A stretch of 10,768 nt of DNA, taken from positions 1,228 to 11,995 of the forward strand of contig DZDC01000074.1 of the NCBI GenBank assembly GCA_022736595.1. The letters are read 5' to 3'. The position numbers and the translations under genes are program-made. This stretch comes from Draconibacterium orientale (GTDB lineage Bacteria; Bacteroidota; Bacteroidia; Bacteroidales; UBA1556). Every line of letters starts with the position of its first letter. Position 1 is the first letter of the stretch. Positions 1-8,491 of the stretch are shown here, piece by piece. The notes beneath the pieces were generated by a model. The model did not search any database. It was not told the origin of the DNA and saw nothing but the letters and a program-made list of their open reading frames with translations.

Positions 1-890
1 CCTCGACATATTTTTTCGAATTCCGTTTCTGTCATCGGACGTAAAGCCGACCAATCGAGAAATGCCGCCAAATCTTGCCAACTGAGGTAACCCATGGCTC
101 GATGCGGATACAGGGTGGTATAATTTGGCCACGAACCGCCTATGTTGGTTCGATTCGAATATCCCGATGAATTGTACCTTGCAGTAGCTTGATCGCTCGA
201 TAAGGTATTTAGAAACGCAGCATACTGAGCTTGCGATACTTCGTACTTCATTACATAAATACTGTCGTAACCAATAGGGAAAGCTGCAGGAATATTTCCA
301 CTGATGCTTGAAGGCGTAAGTGCGTTGATATTTCCTACTGCAGTTCCTTTTGTCAAAGCGGCATCGCTAGTAGCTAATAACGGCGTGCTCGATGTGCTGC
401 CATCTTTTAAGTAGTTACTTGATACCCCATCGCCTAGATAAAATGAGCCTGTTGGTACGTAAACCATCTCTATACCAAATACTTGAAAATCGTAACTTGA
501 GCCGACAGCAGGGTTTGTAATTTTAAGCTTTACCGTATCGCCTGCTATACTTCCGCTACCCGCAGAGCTCCGACGTATTATCACTCCTTTACCATCGGAT
601 AATTTGTAGGTATCAATTAGTAGTGGTGCTTGTACAGTATGGTCGCTTGCCGATGTACTGAGTTGAACATGACTCCACATGTTGGAACTGGCACAGTCTC
701 TGTATTTGATAAACAAATACACGGCATCCCAATTGTTTGGAGCCGATGTGGTATGCCAGGAATTATCCCAACTGATGGTAAACACAAGTTCGTTATTCAA
801 ACTGAGGATAGGTGTGCCAATTTGCAAATTATTTGCAAATACGCCATTGAGCGAAAGCCATAAAAGTGCTAAAAATCCGAAATGTTTCAT
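1..890 (-). CDS. Secreted SUMF1 (formylglycine-generating-enzyme-fold) domain protein, 3' end outside window
   Basis: Translating the minus strand from the ATG at 890-888 gives 296 residues with no stop before the window edge, so the gene is cut by the window and not broken. Residues 1-19 (Met-Lys, hydrophobic stretch, ending VFA before NN) form a signal peptide with no lipobox cysteine, unlike the lipoproteins GldJ and GldK. Residues 20-135 are a beta-rich domain with SWDNSW and NNWDAVYLFIKYR motifs, often found ahead of SUMF1 domains in Bacteroidota. The SUMF1 domain starts near residue 141: MVYVPTGSFYLGDG, then YVMKYEVSQAQYAAFLNTL (213-230), then MGYLSWQDLAAFLDW and RPMTETEFEKICR at the edge, matching the family's 'RLPTEAEWE' block. 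The catalytic cysteines of true formylglycine-generating enzymes would lie in the missing part, so enzymatic activity cannot be judged. Many such proteins are structural or envelope components. It has its own promoter (940-970), separate from the PorP/SprF operon. Confidence 0.85.
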   Translation of the reverse strand, partial: MKHFGFLALLWLSLNGVFANNLQIGTPILSLNNELVFTISWDNSWHTTSAPNNWDAVYLFIKYRDCASSNMWSHVQLSTSASDHTVQAPLLIDTYKLSDGKGVIIRRSSAGSGSIAGDTVKLKITNPAVGSSYDFQVFGIEMVYVPTGSFYLGDGVSSNYLKDGSTSSTPLLATSDAALTKGTAVGNINALTPSSISGNIPAAFPIGYDSIYVMKYEVSQAQYAAFLNTLSSDQATARYNSSGYSNRTNIGGSWPNYTTLYPHRAMGYLSWQDLAAFLDWSALRPMTETEFEKICR

Positions 891-939
891 AGTATGTAAA
901 TCGAAAAAAGATAATTTTTTTAATATGACAGAATACTGG

Positions 940-970
940 CAAAAATACGGCACACTGTAATTCATAGCAA
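940..970 (-). promoter_or_regulatory. Bacteroidota-type promoter of the SUMF1 gene
   Basis: On the minus strand a -33-like TTG (970-968) is followed after 20 bp by TATTTTTG (947-940), an exact match to the Bacteroidota -7 consensus TAnnTTTG. Transcription would start roughly at 930-935, leaving a leader of about 40-45 nt before the ATG at 890. The spacing and both elements fit the known consensus; the start point itself is inferred. Confidence 0.6.
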
Positions 971-979
971 TTTTAGTAG

Positions 980-1030
980 TATGACAAATTTCCACAAAAT
1001 CACGAGTGCATGTATGACATCAATATGACC
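980..1030 (-). promoter_or_regulatory. TGTCATA direct repeats upstream of the SUMF1 promoter (putative operator)
   Basis: Reading the minus strand, TGTCATA occurs at 986-980 and 1019-1013, with a 6/7 copy (GGTCATA) at 1030-1024. The copies start 33 and 11 bp apart, multiples of one helical turn. The nearest copy sits just upstream of the -33 element, where an activator would bind. A further exact copy at 930-924 lies near the predicted transcription start. The same motif, at nearly the same distance from an identical -7 box, precedes the operon at 8464. The binding protein is unknown. Confidence 0.5.
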
Positions 1031-1061
1031 AAACAAAAAAGGGACAGCCAATTGGCTGCCC
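1031..1061 (-). terminator. Rho-independent terminator of the three-gene operon
   Basis: On the minus strand GGGCAGCC (1061-1054), an AATT loop and GGCTGTCCC (1049-1041 arm) form a GC-rich hairpin of 8 bp with one bulged base. It is followed directly by six T (1040-1035), then G and three more T. It lies 36 bp after the PorP/SprF stop codon. It ends that operon before the separately promoted SUMF1 gene. Confidence 0.85.
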
Positions 1062-1097
1062 ACACACTATGAGAAAACTGAATTATTATTTCTTTTA

Positions 1098-2120
1098 TTA
1101 ATAACGAGTATATGCCCTGTACTTTCGGGTATAGGGTGTTGTGTAGGTCAAACTGAACTCCAGACCTCCTGCACCTTTAGTTGCCAGCGATAATTTACTG
1201 GTATTAAGATCATAACTCACACGAGCATTGAAGTTTTTGAACGAATAAGCCATCGATAAAATAAACGCATCGCCAAAACGATAATGCCCTCCAAATTCTA
1301 CATACATATCTTGGATAGTTCCTGTATATCGAGAACTCTCGTCCATAGCATAACGAATTTGCAAACCCAACACAGTTTGTCGAACCGCACCTTGATTCAT
1401 AAATAACACATTGGGCATTAGAGTGACATTTGAGCCTTTCATCCTTTTATACAAGGTTAAATGAGCATTCCATCTTCGATCTAAAACTTCGTTACTTTCG
1501 GTGTAATATTGCAAATCGACTGGTGATATATGGTAGATAGAAAATCCTGATTTTATTTTAAAATCGCGAAAGTTCTGATACACCCACAACAAGCCCATGT
1601 TTAAATCAAGAAAAGAAAAACTATTCCCATAGTAACGCTCTCTTGAATCAAAATTGGGATTATAAGCATCTGGCTGCGATGGGTCGTATTGATTATCCCA
1701 TCGCGCAGCTGTTTGATCGATGCTTCTCGATGCCCATCCCATTTGTATGGCTGCACTTAAGGTATTGGCTTTTCCCAAAGTTTTGATATATCCAAAACCC
1801 CAATTAAGTTGCTTAGATTTAATAGAAACCGCTCCAGCTTCGTCCGAAAAGAACGACAAGCCGAAAGAAATGGCATCATCTCTCCATTGCCGTCCAGAGT
1901 AACGGCCATCGTATTGTGCCGAAAGCGTTTTGTAAGCACTCATAACTGACGACCATTGTGTTCTATAAGTCAAAATTCCACGATGCGTGCCTTCGAAAGA
2001 GCCCATTAAAGCTGGGTTAATATATTGAACCGCTTGTTCTGCTTGGCTGAAATGGATATCTTGCGACATGGCCTTAAAACCCGTTAAAGCAACGAAAATC
2101 CATAGAATAATTCTTTTCAT
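1098..2120 (-). CDS. PorP/SprF family type IX secretion-associated outer-membrane protein
   Basis: This 340-residue protein is of usual length for the family. Residues 1-19 form a signal peptide, and the mature protein begins QDIHFSQ, the family's characteristic opening. INPALMG at 34-40 corresponds to the conserved 'NPA..G' motif. The rest has alternating beta-strand patterns (for example LSFGLSFF-type strands, and GGHYRFGDAFILSMAYSF near the C-terminus) expected of an outer-membrane beta-barrel, and it ends in an aromatic residue (TRY). Known members (SprF, PorP) are linked to secretion or surface retention of T9SS cargo carrying type B C-terminal domains, and are usually encoded directly downstream of that cargo. 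That is the case here: the start codon lies 17 bp after the stop of the 1609-aa cargo gene, behind a purine-rich AAGAAGAG. I infer it is the dedicated partner of that cargo. No gene symbol is given because Bacteroidota genomes carry many paralogues. Confidence 0.92.
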   Translation of the reverse strand: MKRIILWIFVALTGFKAMSQDIHFSQAEQAVQYINPALMGSFEGTHRGILTYRTQWSSVMSAYKTLSAQYDGRYSGRQWRDDAISFGLSFFSDEAGAVSIKSKQLNWGFGYIKTLGKANTLSAAIQMGWASRSIDQTAARWDNQYDPSQPDAYNPNFDSRERYYGNSFSFLDLNMGLLWVYQNFRDFKIKSGFSIYHISPVDLQYYTESNEVLDRRWNAHLTLYKRMKGSNVTLMPNVLFMNQGAVRQTVLGLQIRYAMDESSRYTGTIQDMYVEFGGHYRFGDAFILSMAYSFKNFNARVSYDLNTSKLSLATKGAGGLEFSLTYTTPYTRKYRAYTRY

Positions 2121-2137
2121 ACTCTTCTTCTTTAGGG

Positions 2138-5100
2138 TTATTTAACTAAGGTTACACTGCCATTTTCCGAATGTTCGGTACCATCCCAAAAAACTGCTTT
2201 TACAAAATAGGCAAACACTGCTGGGTCTAGAGCTTGGCCTCGGTATGTACCGTCCCAACCTTGCGAAAAGTCTTTGGTTTCGAACACTTTTTCTCCCCAT
2301 CGGTCGTAAACCACAAAATACATGGTATTGAATCCTGTTCCACGAACAAACAGCTTATCATTTTCTCCATCACCATTGGGCGAAAATACATTAGGAATAT
2401 AAAAATTATCGTTATGCATCACCGCCACGGTCAAGGTATCAAAAGAAATACAACCATTGATATCGGTTCCAACAACTGTGTATTTGGTGTTTTTTATGGG
2501 CTGAACCAGATTACTTTCTGCATAGGGATATTCCACACTAACAATGGGTAGCCACTGATATGATTCTGCACCAACAGCCGTCAGGACGGTAGATTCTCCA
2601 CCCCATATTGGGTTTTCCGATGCCACAATTTGTACATTTGGCAATGGATGTACCACTACAATGGCCGAGTAAATTGCCGACGGACAAACCCCATTATCGA
2701 CCTGAACTTGATATGTTGTGGTTTGAGTTGGTGCTAACATATGATTGGCTTGATAAGGATCGTATCCATTGGGTAAATTAAGCCATCTAAAACCTGTGTT
2801 AGCTTGAATACTGAGCAAAACGGAGTCGCCTCTGCAAATGCTATCTGGATCGACCTTAACAACGGGCGGTTTGACAACTGTAATTTCGATCGAACGTTCA
2901 CCTGTGCAACCTAGACTTTCTCCAACCACATGAAATACTGTGGTTTGATTGATATTTACCACCAATGGATTCGAATTAGAATAATCTATTCCAATATTGG
3001 GTGTACTGCTCCATGTGTAATTTGTGGCTCCTGAGGCTAGCAAACTGACTTGACCAGAACTGCACAAGGTACTTGCACTGGGCGTAATTTGAATATTTAG
3101 CCCTCCATGCTGATTCACATGCACACTTTCTTGCGATTGGCATCCATTGTAAGTTACTGTAACCGAATAATTACCAGCAGCTAAGTTTTCGATTGTATCG
3201 TTGGTTTGAGCATTAGACCAATTGATTTGCCCACCAGGCGTACCGGTGATACTTACCCAGGCTGCACCATCGTTTTGACCACAAGAAGCATCCAAAGTTC
3301 CCACAGCAATTACTGGTGTTTGACCTACAGAGATTGATATTTGTGCCTGACCGGAACAAGTTCCCAACGTTCCAGTTACAATATAGTTAGTCGTCTGATT
3401 CGGACTTGCAAACACGCTTGAACCGGTTTGCGTATCGAGTGAACCATCGTTGGGTAGCCATGTATAATTGGCAGCACCAATAGCTGAAAGCTGAATTGAA
3501 CCACCATTGCACACCGAAGTACCCGAAGATTGAATGCTAACCACGATTTGCGTTTGATCCGTAACCATAACAGAGCCAACAACGGAACATCCACTGCCAT
3601 TTTGATCGGTAACTGTAACCGAATATGATCCTGCCGACAAATTGCTTGCCGTAGCATTGATTTGTACTGGTGTTGTGTTCCACTGGTATGTATATGTACC
3701 CCATCCACTGGAAACGATAGCTTGAGCACTTCCGTTGTCTAGCCCACATTGCTCGTTTAGGACATTCAGATTATCAATATGAAGCATATTAACCCAAACT
3801 TCTGCATGTCCCGACACAGCTCCCGAACATGTTCCATCTAATACAGAAACTAAAGAATAGTTGGTGTTTGCACTTGGGGTTACTGTAATGTAATAGGGCG
3901 AGGCATTAATGCCGGTAATGGTTTGATTCGAAGCCCCATCTGAATAAGTCAAGGAATATGGGAATGCACCTCCCGACAATTGTACCTCGATTTGTGCACT
4001 GCCTCCACTACAAATGGTGTCGTTCCCATTTAGCATTTGAGCCACAACCGGACAAGAACAATCGTGCGTGCCTGCCATTACCAAAGTATCGCATTGATGA
4101 ATATCAAATACCTGATAACTATATGCTTGACCAGATGCAATCCAATCCGAAGTGTAAATATAAGGTGCAGTGCTTGCAATATTTCCTCCGACTGGCAACA
4201 CACCATAACTTGTGGGATCGCCACCTGTAATTTCGAAACTGACTTGATATTGCGTATTGGTTCCATTGCACACATATTGAGGTGTATCAGTCGAAATGGC
4301 AGGATAGATATCAATTTGAATGGTTTCCACATCGGTACATCCTGAGCTTGTTCCGGATACGGTAACTTGAGTCAGTTGTGTAACTTGTTCGAGTACTATT
4401 GGATTGGTATTGGCCGAAATCGGATTAAAAACACCATTAGTCGATGACCAAGTGTAGCTATCTGCACCGGATGCGGTTAATGTAACCGATCCATCGGGAC
4501 AGACTTGACTTGCACTGGACAAAACGCTCACTGTCGGTGCACCGCTTTCTCCTATGGTCGCACTTCCTATGGCAGTACATCCGCTTCCGTTATGGTCGGT
4601 TACTGTAACCTGAACCGTACCAACACCTAATCCCGTAGCTGTTATTGTGGTTTGAGCGGGTGTTGTCCCCCAAAGGTAGGTGTAGTTTGAATCGCCTCCA
4701 CTTGCATTCACCGTGGCTGTGGCATTTGATGCACCACAATCTGACCATGTGGTATCGATGCTTGCAACGGCGATATTATTGATTGCAACATTTGCAAGTC
4801 CCGACACAGCTCCCGAACATGTTCCATCTAATACAGAAACTAAAGAATAGTTGGTGTTTGCACTTGGGGTTACTGTAATGTAATAGGGCGAGGCATTAAT
4901 GCCGGTAATGGTTTGATTCGAAGCCCCATCTGAATAAGTCAAGGAATATGGGAATGCACCTCCCGACAATTGTACCTCGATTTGTGCACTGCCTCCACTA
5001 CAAATGGTGTCGTTCCCATTTAGCATTTGAGCCACAACCGGACAAGAACAATCGTGCGTGCCTGCCATTACCAAAGTATCGCATTGATGAATATCAAATA

Positions 5101-6967
5101 CCTGATAACTATATGCTTGACCAGATGCAATCCAATCCGAAGTGTAAATATAAGGTGCAGTGCTTGCAATATTTCCTCCGACTGGCAACACACCATAACT
5201 TGTGGGATCGCCACCTGTAATTTCGAAACTGACTTGATATTGCGTATTGGTTCCATTGCACACATATTGAGGTGTATCAGTCGAAATGGCAGGATAGATA
5301 TCAATTTGAATGGTTTCCACATCGGTACATCCTGAGCTTGTTCCGGATACGGTAACTTGAGTCAGTTGTGTAACTTGTTCGAGTACTATTGGATTGGTAT
5401 TGGCCGAAATCGGATTAAAAACACCATTAGTCGATGACCAAGTGTAGCTATCTGCACCGGATGCGGTTAATGTAACCGATCCATCGGGACAGACTTGACT
5501 TGCACTGGACAAAACGCTCACTGTCGGTGCACCGCTTTCTCCTATGGTCGCACTTCCTATGGCAGTACATCCGCTTCCGTTATGGTCGGTTACTGTAACC
5601 TGAACCGTACCAACACCTAATCCCGTAGCTGTTATTGTGGTTTGAGCGGGTGTTGTCCCCCAAAGGTAGGTGTAGTTTGAATCGCCTCCACTTGCATTCA
5701 CCGTGGCTGTGGCATTTGATGCACCACAATCTGACCATGTGGTGTCGACACTAGCAATGGCGATATTATTGATTGACACATGCACTGTATCAGTTGAAGA
5801 ACAAGTTCCGTTAGTTCCTGTTACGACATAAATTGTATTTTGAGTAGGGTTAACGGCGAAAGGGTTACCACTAAAAATTGTTGCATCGAGATTATTCGTC
5901 CAAGTGTAGCTTACAGCTCCAGAGGCCGTTAAGGTAATGCTAGCTCCATTACAAATTGTAGTATCTGGATTCGTCGACACTATAGGTAAAGTGATATCAA
6001 AAATATACGGATCTGTTGAGAAATTATTCCAATTAGCCAATTGCACCGAATTGAAAGGTGAGCCAATATTATGTACTCCCGAAGCCATATGGTTCCATTG
6101 AGCACCATTCCACTGTGATAGGCCAAGCCAAGATCCATCTGATATGGGTTCGTAAAACGCTTGCAGGAGGACAGAGGTGCTTCCTGTTAATCGTTGAATT
6201 TGATGATAGAAATCTGGCTCGAGCAAGCAAATTTCTGCATCGTGCAAATTCCGATTCAAGCCTTCTGTACCGGCCTCAACGTTAGCCATTCTTACTGCAT
6301 ATCTGTTGGCTAAAGTGTTTGTTGGTGTAAGTTCGACCGGACGATAACGTAACACGCCCACATTCGAGCCCACAGGGAATAAGTAAGTTGAGCTTAAAGC
6401 CGAATTTCGAATTAATTTACCACCAAGATTCGCTTGTACAAATCCATAAGTTGCACCTGCATCACGAAGTACAGAATTAGTTTGTGTATTAAAAACTTCG
6501 AAACTATACTGGTCGGCTCGTAATATCTGATTATGCAAGTTCAAACTGTTTTTTGATCCAGAATTAATCATCTGAATTTTTTCGAGCCCATTAGATAACT
6601 CAATATTCCAAAACAAACTAATTTGTGTGCCCTGAATATTTTGAGAAGCTGTCCCATTAAGCCAAACTAAAGAGCTGTTGGTCAAATCGGTAATTAAGTA
6701 GGCATTATTAATCCAATGGCCAAGTATTTCGTATGTTCCATTCCCTTGAAGGGTATCGCCATTGGTAATATTCTGGTCAATAGTAGTGTAACCATTGTTG
6801 GTATATGTTCCTGCGGCATTTTCTGCAGAACCTTTAACCATGACAATCCCACCGGTATTGACTTTTATCGTTGCTCCATTGTTGTATAATACTTGGGCAT
6901 TCGATAAGTGAATGCCAAGAAAAAACAAAATGAAGAAAAGGTTTTTATGTGTAAACCAGATTTTCAT
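2138..6967 (-). CDS. Giant SprB-repeat surface protein with T9SS type B (gliding-motility) C-terminal sorting domain
   Basis: The 1609-residue product starts with a signal peptide (1-24, hydrophobic core LFFILFFLGIHL, cleavage near SNA/Q). Residues 25-330 form a beta-rich N-terminal region with repeated NNG/NTG turns. From about 331 Ig/PKD-like modules (cysteine, then LTASGA.SYTW) alternate with SprB-like repeats. Four SprB-like repeats are visible, near 405-475, 735-805, 1065-1140 and 1225-1295, each with a cysteine, YTY.W or NW, and 'G.Y/V.VTVT..... GC'. Residues 1524-1609 are a type B sorting domain: IPNVFSPNGDGENDKLFV, then VYDRWGEKVFE, GWDG and FAYFVKA, ending in VTLVK. The family is exported by the type IX system and includes adhesins such as SprB. 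Its role is therefore inferred to be cell-surface adhesion or gliding-type attachment. The start is 3 bp after the stop of the upstream gene, so the two are translationally close. Residues 409-724 and 739-1054 are identical copies (see repeat entries). No enzymatic domain is seen. Confidence 0.9.
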   Translation of the reverse strand: MKIWFTHKNLFFILFFLGIHLSNAQVLYNNGATIKVNTGGIVMVKGSAENAAGTYTNNGYTTIDQNITNGDTLQGNGTYEILGHWINNAYLITDLTNSSLVWLNGTASQNIQGTQISLFWNIELSNGLEKIQMINSGSKNSLNLHNQILRADQYSFEVFNTQTNSVLRDAGATYGFVQANLGGKLIRNSALSSTYLFPVGSNVGVLRYRPVELTPTNTLANRYAVRMANVEAGTEGLNRNLHDAEICLLEPDFYHQIQRLTGSTSVLLQAFYEPISDGSWLGLSQWNGAQWNHMASGVHNIGSPFNSVQLANWNNFSTDPYIFDITLPIVSTNPDTTICNGASITLTASGAVSYTWTNNLDATIFSGNPFAVNPTQNTIYVVTGTNGTCSSTDTVHVSINNIAIASVDTTWSDCGASNATATVNASGGDSNYTYLWGTTPAQTTITATGLGVGTVQVTVTDHNGSGCTAIGSATIGESGAPTVSVLSSASQVCPDGSVTLTASGADSYTWSSTNGVFNPISANTNPIVLEQVTQLTQVTVSGTSSGCTDVETIQIDIYPAISTDTPQYVCNGTNTQYQVSFEITGGDPTSYGVLPVGGNIASTAPYIYTSDWIASGQAYSYQVFDIHQCDTLVMAGTHDCSCPVVAQMLNGNDTICSGGSAQIEVQLSGGAFPYSLTYSDGASNQTITGINASPYYITVTPSANTNYSLVSVLDGTCSGAVSGLANVAINNIAVASIDTTWSDCGASNATATVNASGGDSNYTYLWGTTPAQTTITATGLGVGTVQVTVTDHNGSGCTAIGSATIGESGAPTVSVLSSASQVCPDGSVTLTASGADSYTWSSTNGVFNPISANTNPIVLEQVTQLTQVTVSGTSSGCTDVETIQIDIYPAISTDTPQYVCNGTNTQYQVSFEITGGDPTSYGVLPVGGNIASTAPYIYTSDWIASGQAYSYQVFDIHQCDTLVMAGTHDCSCPVVAQMLNGNDTICSGGSAQIEVQLSGGAFPYSLTYSDGASNQTITGINASPYYITVTPSANTNYSLVSVLDGTCSGAVSGHAEVWVNMLHIDNLNVLNEQCGLDNGSAQAIVSSGWGTYTYQWNTTPVQINATASNLSAGSYSVTVTDQNGSGCSVVGSVMVTDQTQIVVSIQSSGTSVCNGGSIQLSAIGAANYTWLPNDGSLDTQTGSSVFASPNQTTNYIVTGTLGTCSGQAQISISVGQTPVIAVGTLDASCGQNDGAAWVSITGTPGGQINWSNAQTNDTIENLAAGNYSVTVTYNGCQSQESVHVNQHGGLNIQITPSASTLCSSGQVSLLASGATNYTWSSTPNIGIDYSNSNPLVVNINQTTVFHVVGESLGCTGERSIEITVVKPPVVKVDPDSICRGDSVLLSIQANTGFRWLNLPNGYDPYQANHMLAPTQTTTYQVQVDNGVCPSAIYSAIVVVHPLPNVQIVASENPIWGGESTVLTAVGAESYQWLPIVSVEYPYAESNLVQPIKNTKYTVVGTDINGCISFDTLTVAVMHNDNFYIPNVFSPNGDGENDKLFVRGTGFNTMYFVVYDRWGEKVFETKDFSQGWDGTYRGQALDPAVFAYFVKAVFWDGTEHSENGSVTLVK
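3808..4753 (-). repeat. Tandem repeat copy 2 (residues 739-1054 of the giant protein)
   Basis: Line-by-line comparison shows these 946 bp equal positions 4798-5743 with no mismatch, at a 990-bp offset (330 codons, in frame). The unit encodes one SprB-like repeat, an Ig-like module, a segment containing CSCPVVAQML, and another Ig-like module ending GTCSGAVSG. To the left (3764-3807) the sequence is only distantly related to the corresponding junction. Confidence 0.97.
4754..4797 (-). repeat. Diverged 44-bp junction between the two identical repeat copies
   Basis: Compared with 5744-5787, the first 37 bp are homologous but carry 7 differences: three synonymous changes, plus amino-acid changes such as IAIASVD to IAVASID. 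The last 7 bp are unrelated. The junction thus separates the two perfect copies with sequence that is not itself a perfect repeat. This argues against a simple assembly duplication. Confidence 0.85.
4798..5743 (-). repeat. Tandem repeat copy 1 (residues 409-724 of the giant protein)
   Basis: This is the transcription-proximal copy of the 946-bp identical unit. It is preceded by homologous but diverged sequence encoding NNIAIASVD. Its codons are the same, base for base, as the distal copy, so no selection-driven divergence has built up since the copies were last made equal. Confidence 0.97.
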
Positions 6968-6970
6968 TTT

Positions 6971-8464
6971 TTATTTCTTTAAAGGTAAAATCTTAGGTTC
7001 ATCAGTATTAGAGAACAGACTAAAAGCACGAGATTTGCCATATAACTCTGGTCTAATATATTTACCTTTAGTTCTTTTCTCGACTTCTACTTCTTTTACA
7101 ACAGGATATGTTTGAATATATTTATCGTTCCTTTCTGCATAAACAACCCAAGATATTTTTTGATTTGAGTTTCCACCCGAAATTTTAAAAGCATTCCCTT
7201 TGACTTCTTCAGCCACATATATATCTTTAGCCGGTGCACCAATAGCCGTAAGTTGGTAAGAAAAGTTAATATTAATAGATTCGAAATATTCTGGAAGTAT
7301 AACTGTTGCATTACCATTTGCATCGAGTAGTACATTTCCTCTATAAATATTGAGTACTTCGGGAGATTCTGCGCTAAAATGTTTAAGAATTTTATTTTCT
7401 GGATCCAATGGATGGTCGATAACAAATGATTTAGTGCCACTAGCTCCAAAATTGCCATCAGAATACACGCCAAAACCCGTTGCGTCTTGGGGCAAACCAT
7501 ATACCCCAACCCAACCATACCCACCAACTCCAATGTTATTATCGGAGCTGCTATTGCTAATATTCTTTCCGTAAACCCCATAACCCGCACCATTTGATGT
7601 TTCACCTTGCACACCTGTTGATCCATTTCCCATTACGCCTATACCAACATCTAAGCCCCCTGATGCACCAAAATTATATCCTACCACACCAAATGCAGTG
7701 TTATTGTTTGTTCTACCATACACGCCATTTACTCCAGCACCCTCGACACCCCAACCGCCAGTTACGCGTTGGTTAAATCCAAATATGGCTTGACTTCCGG
7801 CTGTCGCACTCGTGTTGGTACCATATACGCCATAACCAGCAGCAGCTCCATCGAACACACCAGAAATACCTGAAGTATTTGTTTGGTTCGAACTTGAAAC
7901 ACCTTGTATGGCACTGTATAAGTTTGCCGCATTGGTTATTTCCCCAAAAATGGCCACACCTTGCTGTCCACTGTGCTCTACATAAACACCAGATGATGGA
8001 TTAGCCGAAGTGCCGACGTTTACTGTGGTATAAAGGCCATGATTATTAGTAGCCGAATTGGCATTCTTATTAATTGTTACAGGTCCACTATCGGCAGTAA
8101 TTAGCTTACCGACTCCTGGTCCGCCACAATCGTATGCCTGATCGAGGGTTGTGCATGATGGTGTAGCAGCACCACCCACTGTCACCCACATGGTACCGTT
8201 CCAATAATAGAACCCAGGCACCACATCGTTAACTGTTGCTGAATTATATACCAGCAAACTCGTTGCAGGAGCAGTAACTGGAGATGGATTGGTTGTTTGT
8301 ATCAACGCTAATCTTGGAATAAGCAATCCTTTGTTGGTTGATGTTACATCTAATACCGAGCTGGCATTAGGCGTATTGGTTCCGATTCCAACATTATTTT
8401 GAGTATAGACATTGTTAACTCCTAGAGCAAACAACAAAGCAAAAAGCGGTTTTGAAATTTTCAT
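6971..8464 (-). CDS. Secreted glycine-rich 'tail-fibre-like' repeat protein, function unknown
   Basis: The product is 497 residues from the ATG at 8464-8462, which opens a signal peptide (MKISKPLFALLFALG..., cleavage near VYTQ). An in-frame ATG at 8551 is rejected because it adds 29 cysteine-containing residues and would lie upstream of the promoter. The mature N-terminus has NVGIGTNTPNASSVLDVTS and GLLIPRL, the start typical of Bacteroidota proteins annotated as tail-fibre-like. Residues about 155-340 are Gly/Asn/Ser-rich with repeated GYGVYG, GVNGVYG, FGVVGYN and GIGVMGN motifs, probably stacked beta turns or a beta-helix. Residues 344-497 form a separate conserved-looking domain (SFVIDHPLDPENK, GNVLLDANG, LPEYFE, YQLTAIGAP, FKISGG) that I recognise as recurrent in secreted proteins but that has no known activity. 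No T9SS sorting domain is visible. As first gene of the operon, 3 bp ahead of the giant protein, it may be a surface component working with it (inference). Confidence 0.85.
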   Translation of the reverse strand: MKISKPLFALLFALGVNNVYTQNNVGIGTNTPNASSVLDVTSTNKGLLIPRLALIQTTNPSPVTAPATSLLVYNSATVNDVVPGFYYWNGTMWVTVGGAATPSCTTLDQAYDCGGPGVGKLITADSGPVTINKNANSATNNHGLYTTVNVGTSANPSSGVYVEHSGQQGVAIFGEITNAANLYSAIQGVSSSNQTNTSGISGVFDGAAAGYGVYGTNTSATAGSQAIFGFNQRVTGGWGVEGAGVNGVYGRTNNNTAFGVVGYNFGASGGLDVGIGVMGNGSTGVQGETSNGAGYGVYGKNISNSSSDNNIGVGGYGWVGVYGLPQDATGFGVYSDGNFGASGTKSFVIDHPLDPENKILKHFSAESPEVLNIYRGNVLLDANGNATVILPEYFESININFSYQLTAIGAPAKDIYVAEEVKGNAFKISGGNSNQKISWVVYAERNDKYIQTYPVVKEVEVEKRTKGKYIRPELYGKSRAFSLFSNTDEPKILPLKK

Positions 8465-8491
8465 GGTGATTTTTGTTTCAGTTATCATTTT

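Noticed and set aside
820..840. Two copies of the palindrome ATTTGCAAAT, 11 bp apart, inside the SUMF1 gene
   Set aside because: They encode the ANNLQI stretch just after the signal peptide and lie well downstream of the promoter; local AT-rich codon use explains them without a regulatory role.
1..890. SUMF1 gene as a true sulfatase-activating enzyme or as GldJ/GldK
   Set aside because: There is no lipobox cysteine, no sulfatase gene nearby, and the part that would carry catalytic cysteines is outside the window.
3958..5335. Paired plus- and minus-strand ORFs repeated at a 990-bp offset
   Set aside because: They are shadows of the duplicated coding segment in the giant gene; their products have no recognisable features.
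6971..8464. Phage or prophage origin suggested by the tail-fibre-like protein
   Set aside because: It has a signal peptide and sits in a T9SS surface operon with no other phage gene nearby; such proteins are ordinary secreted proteins in Bacteroidota.
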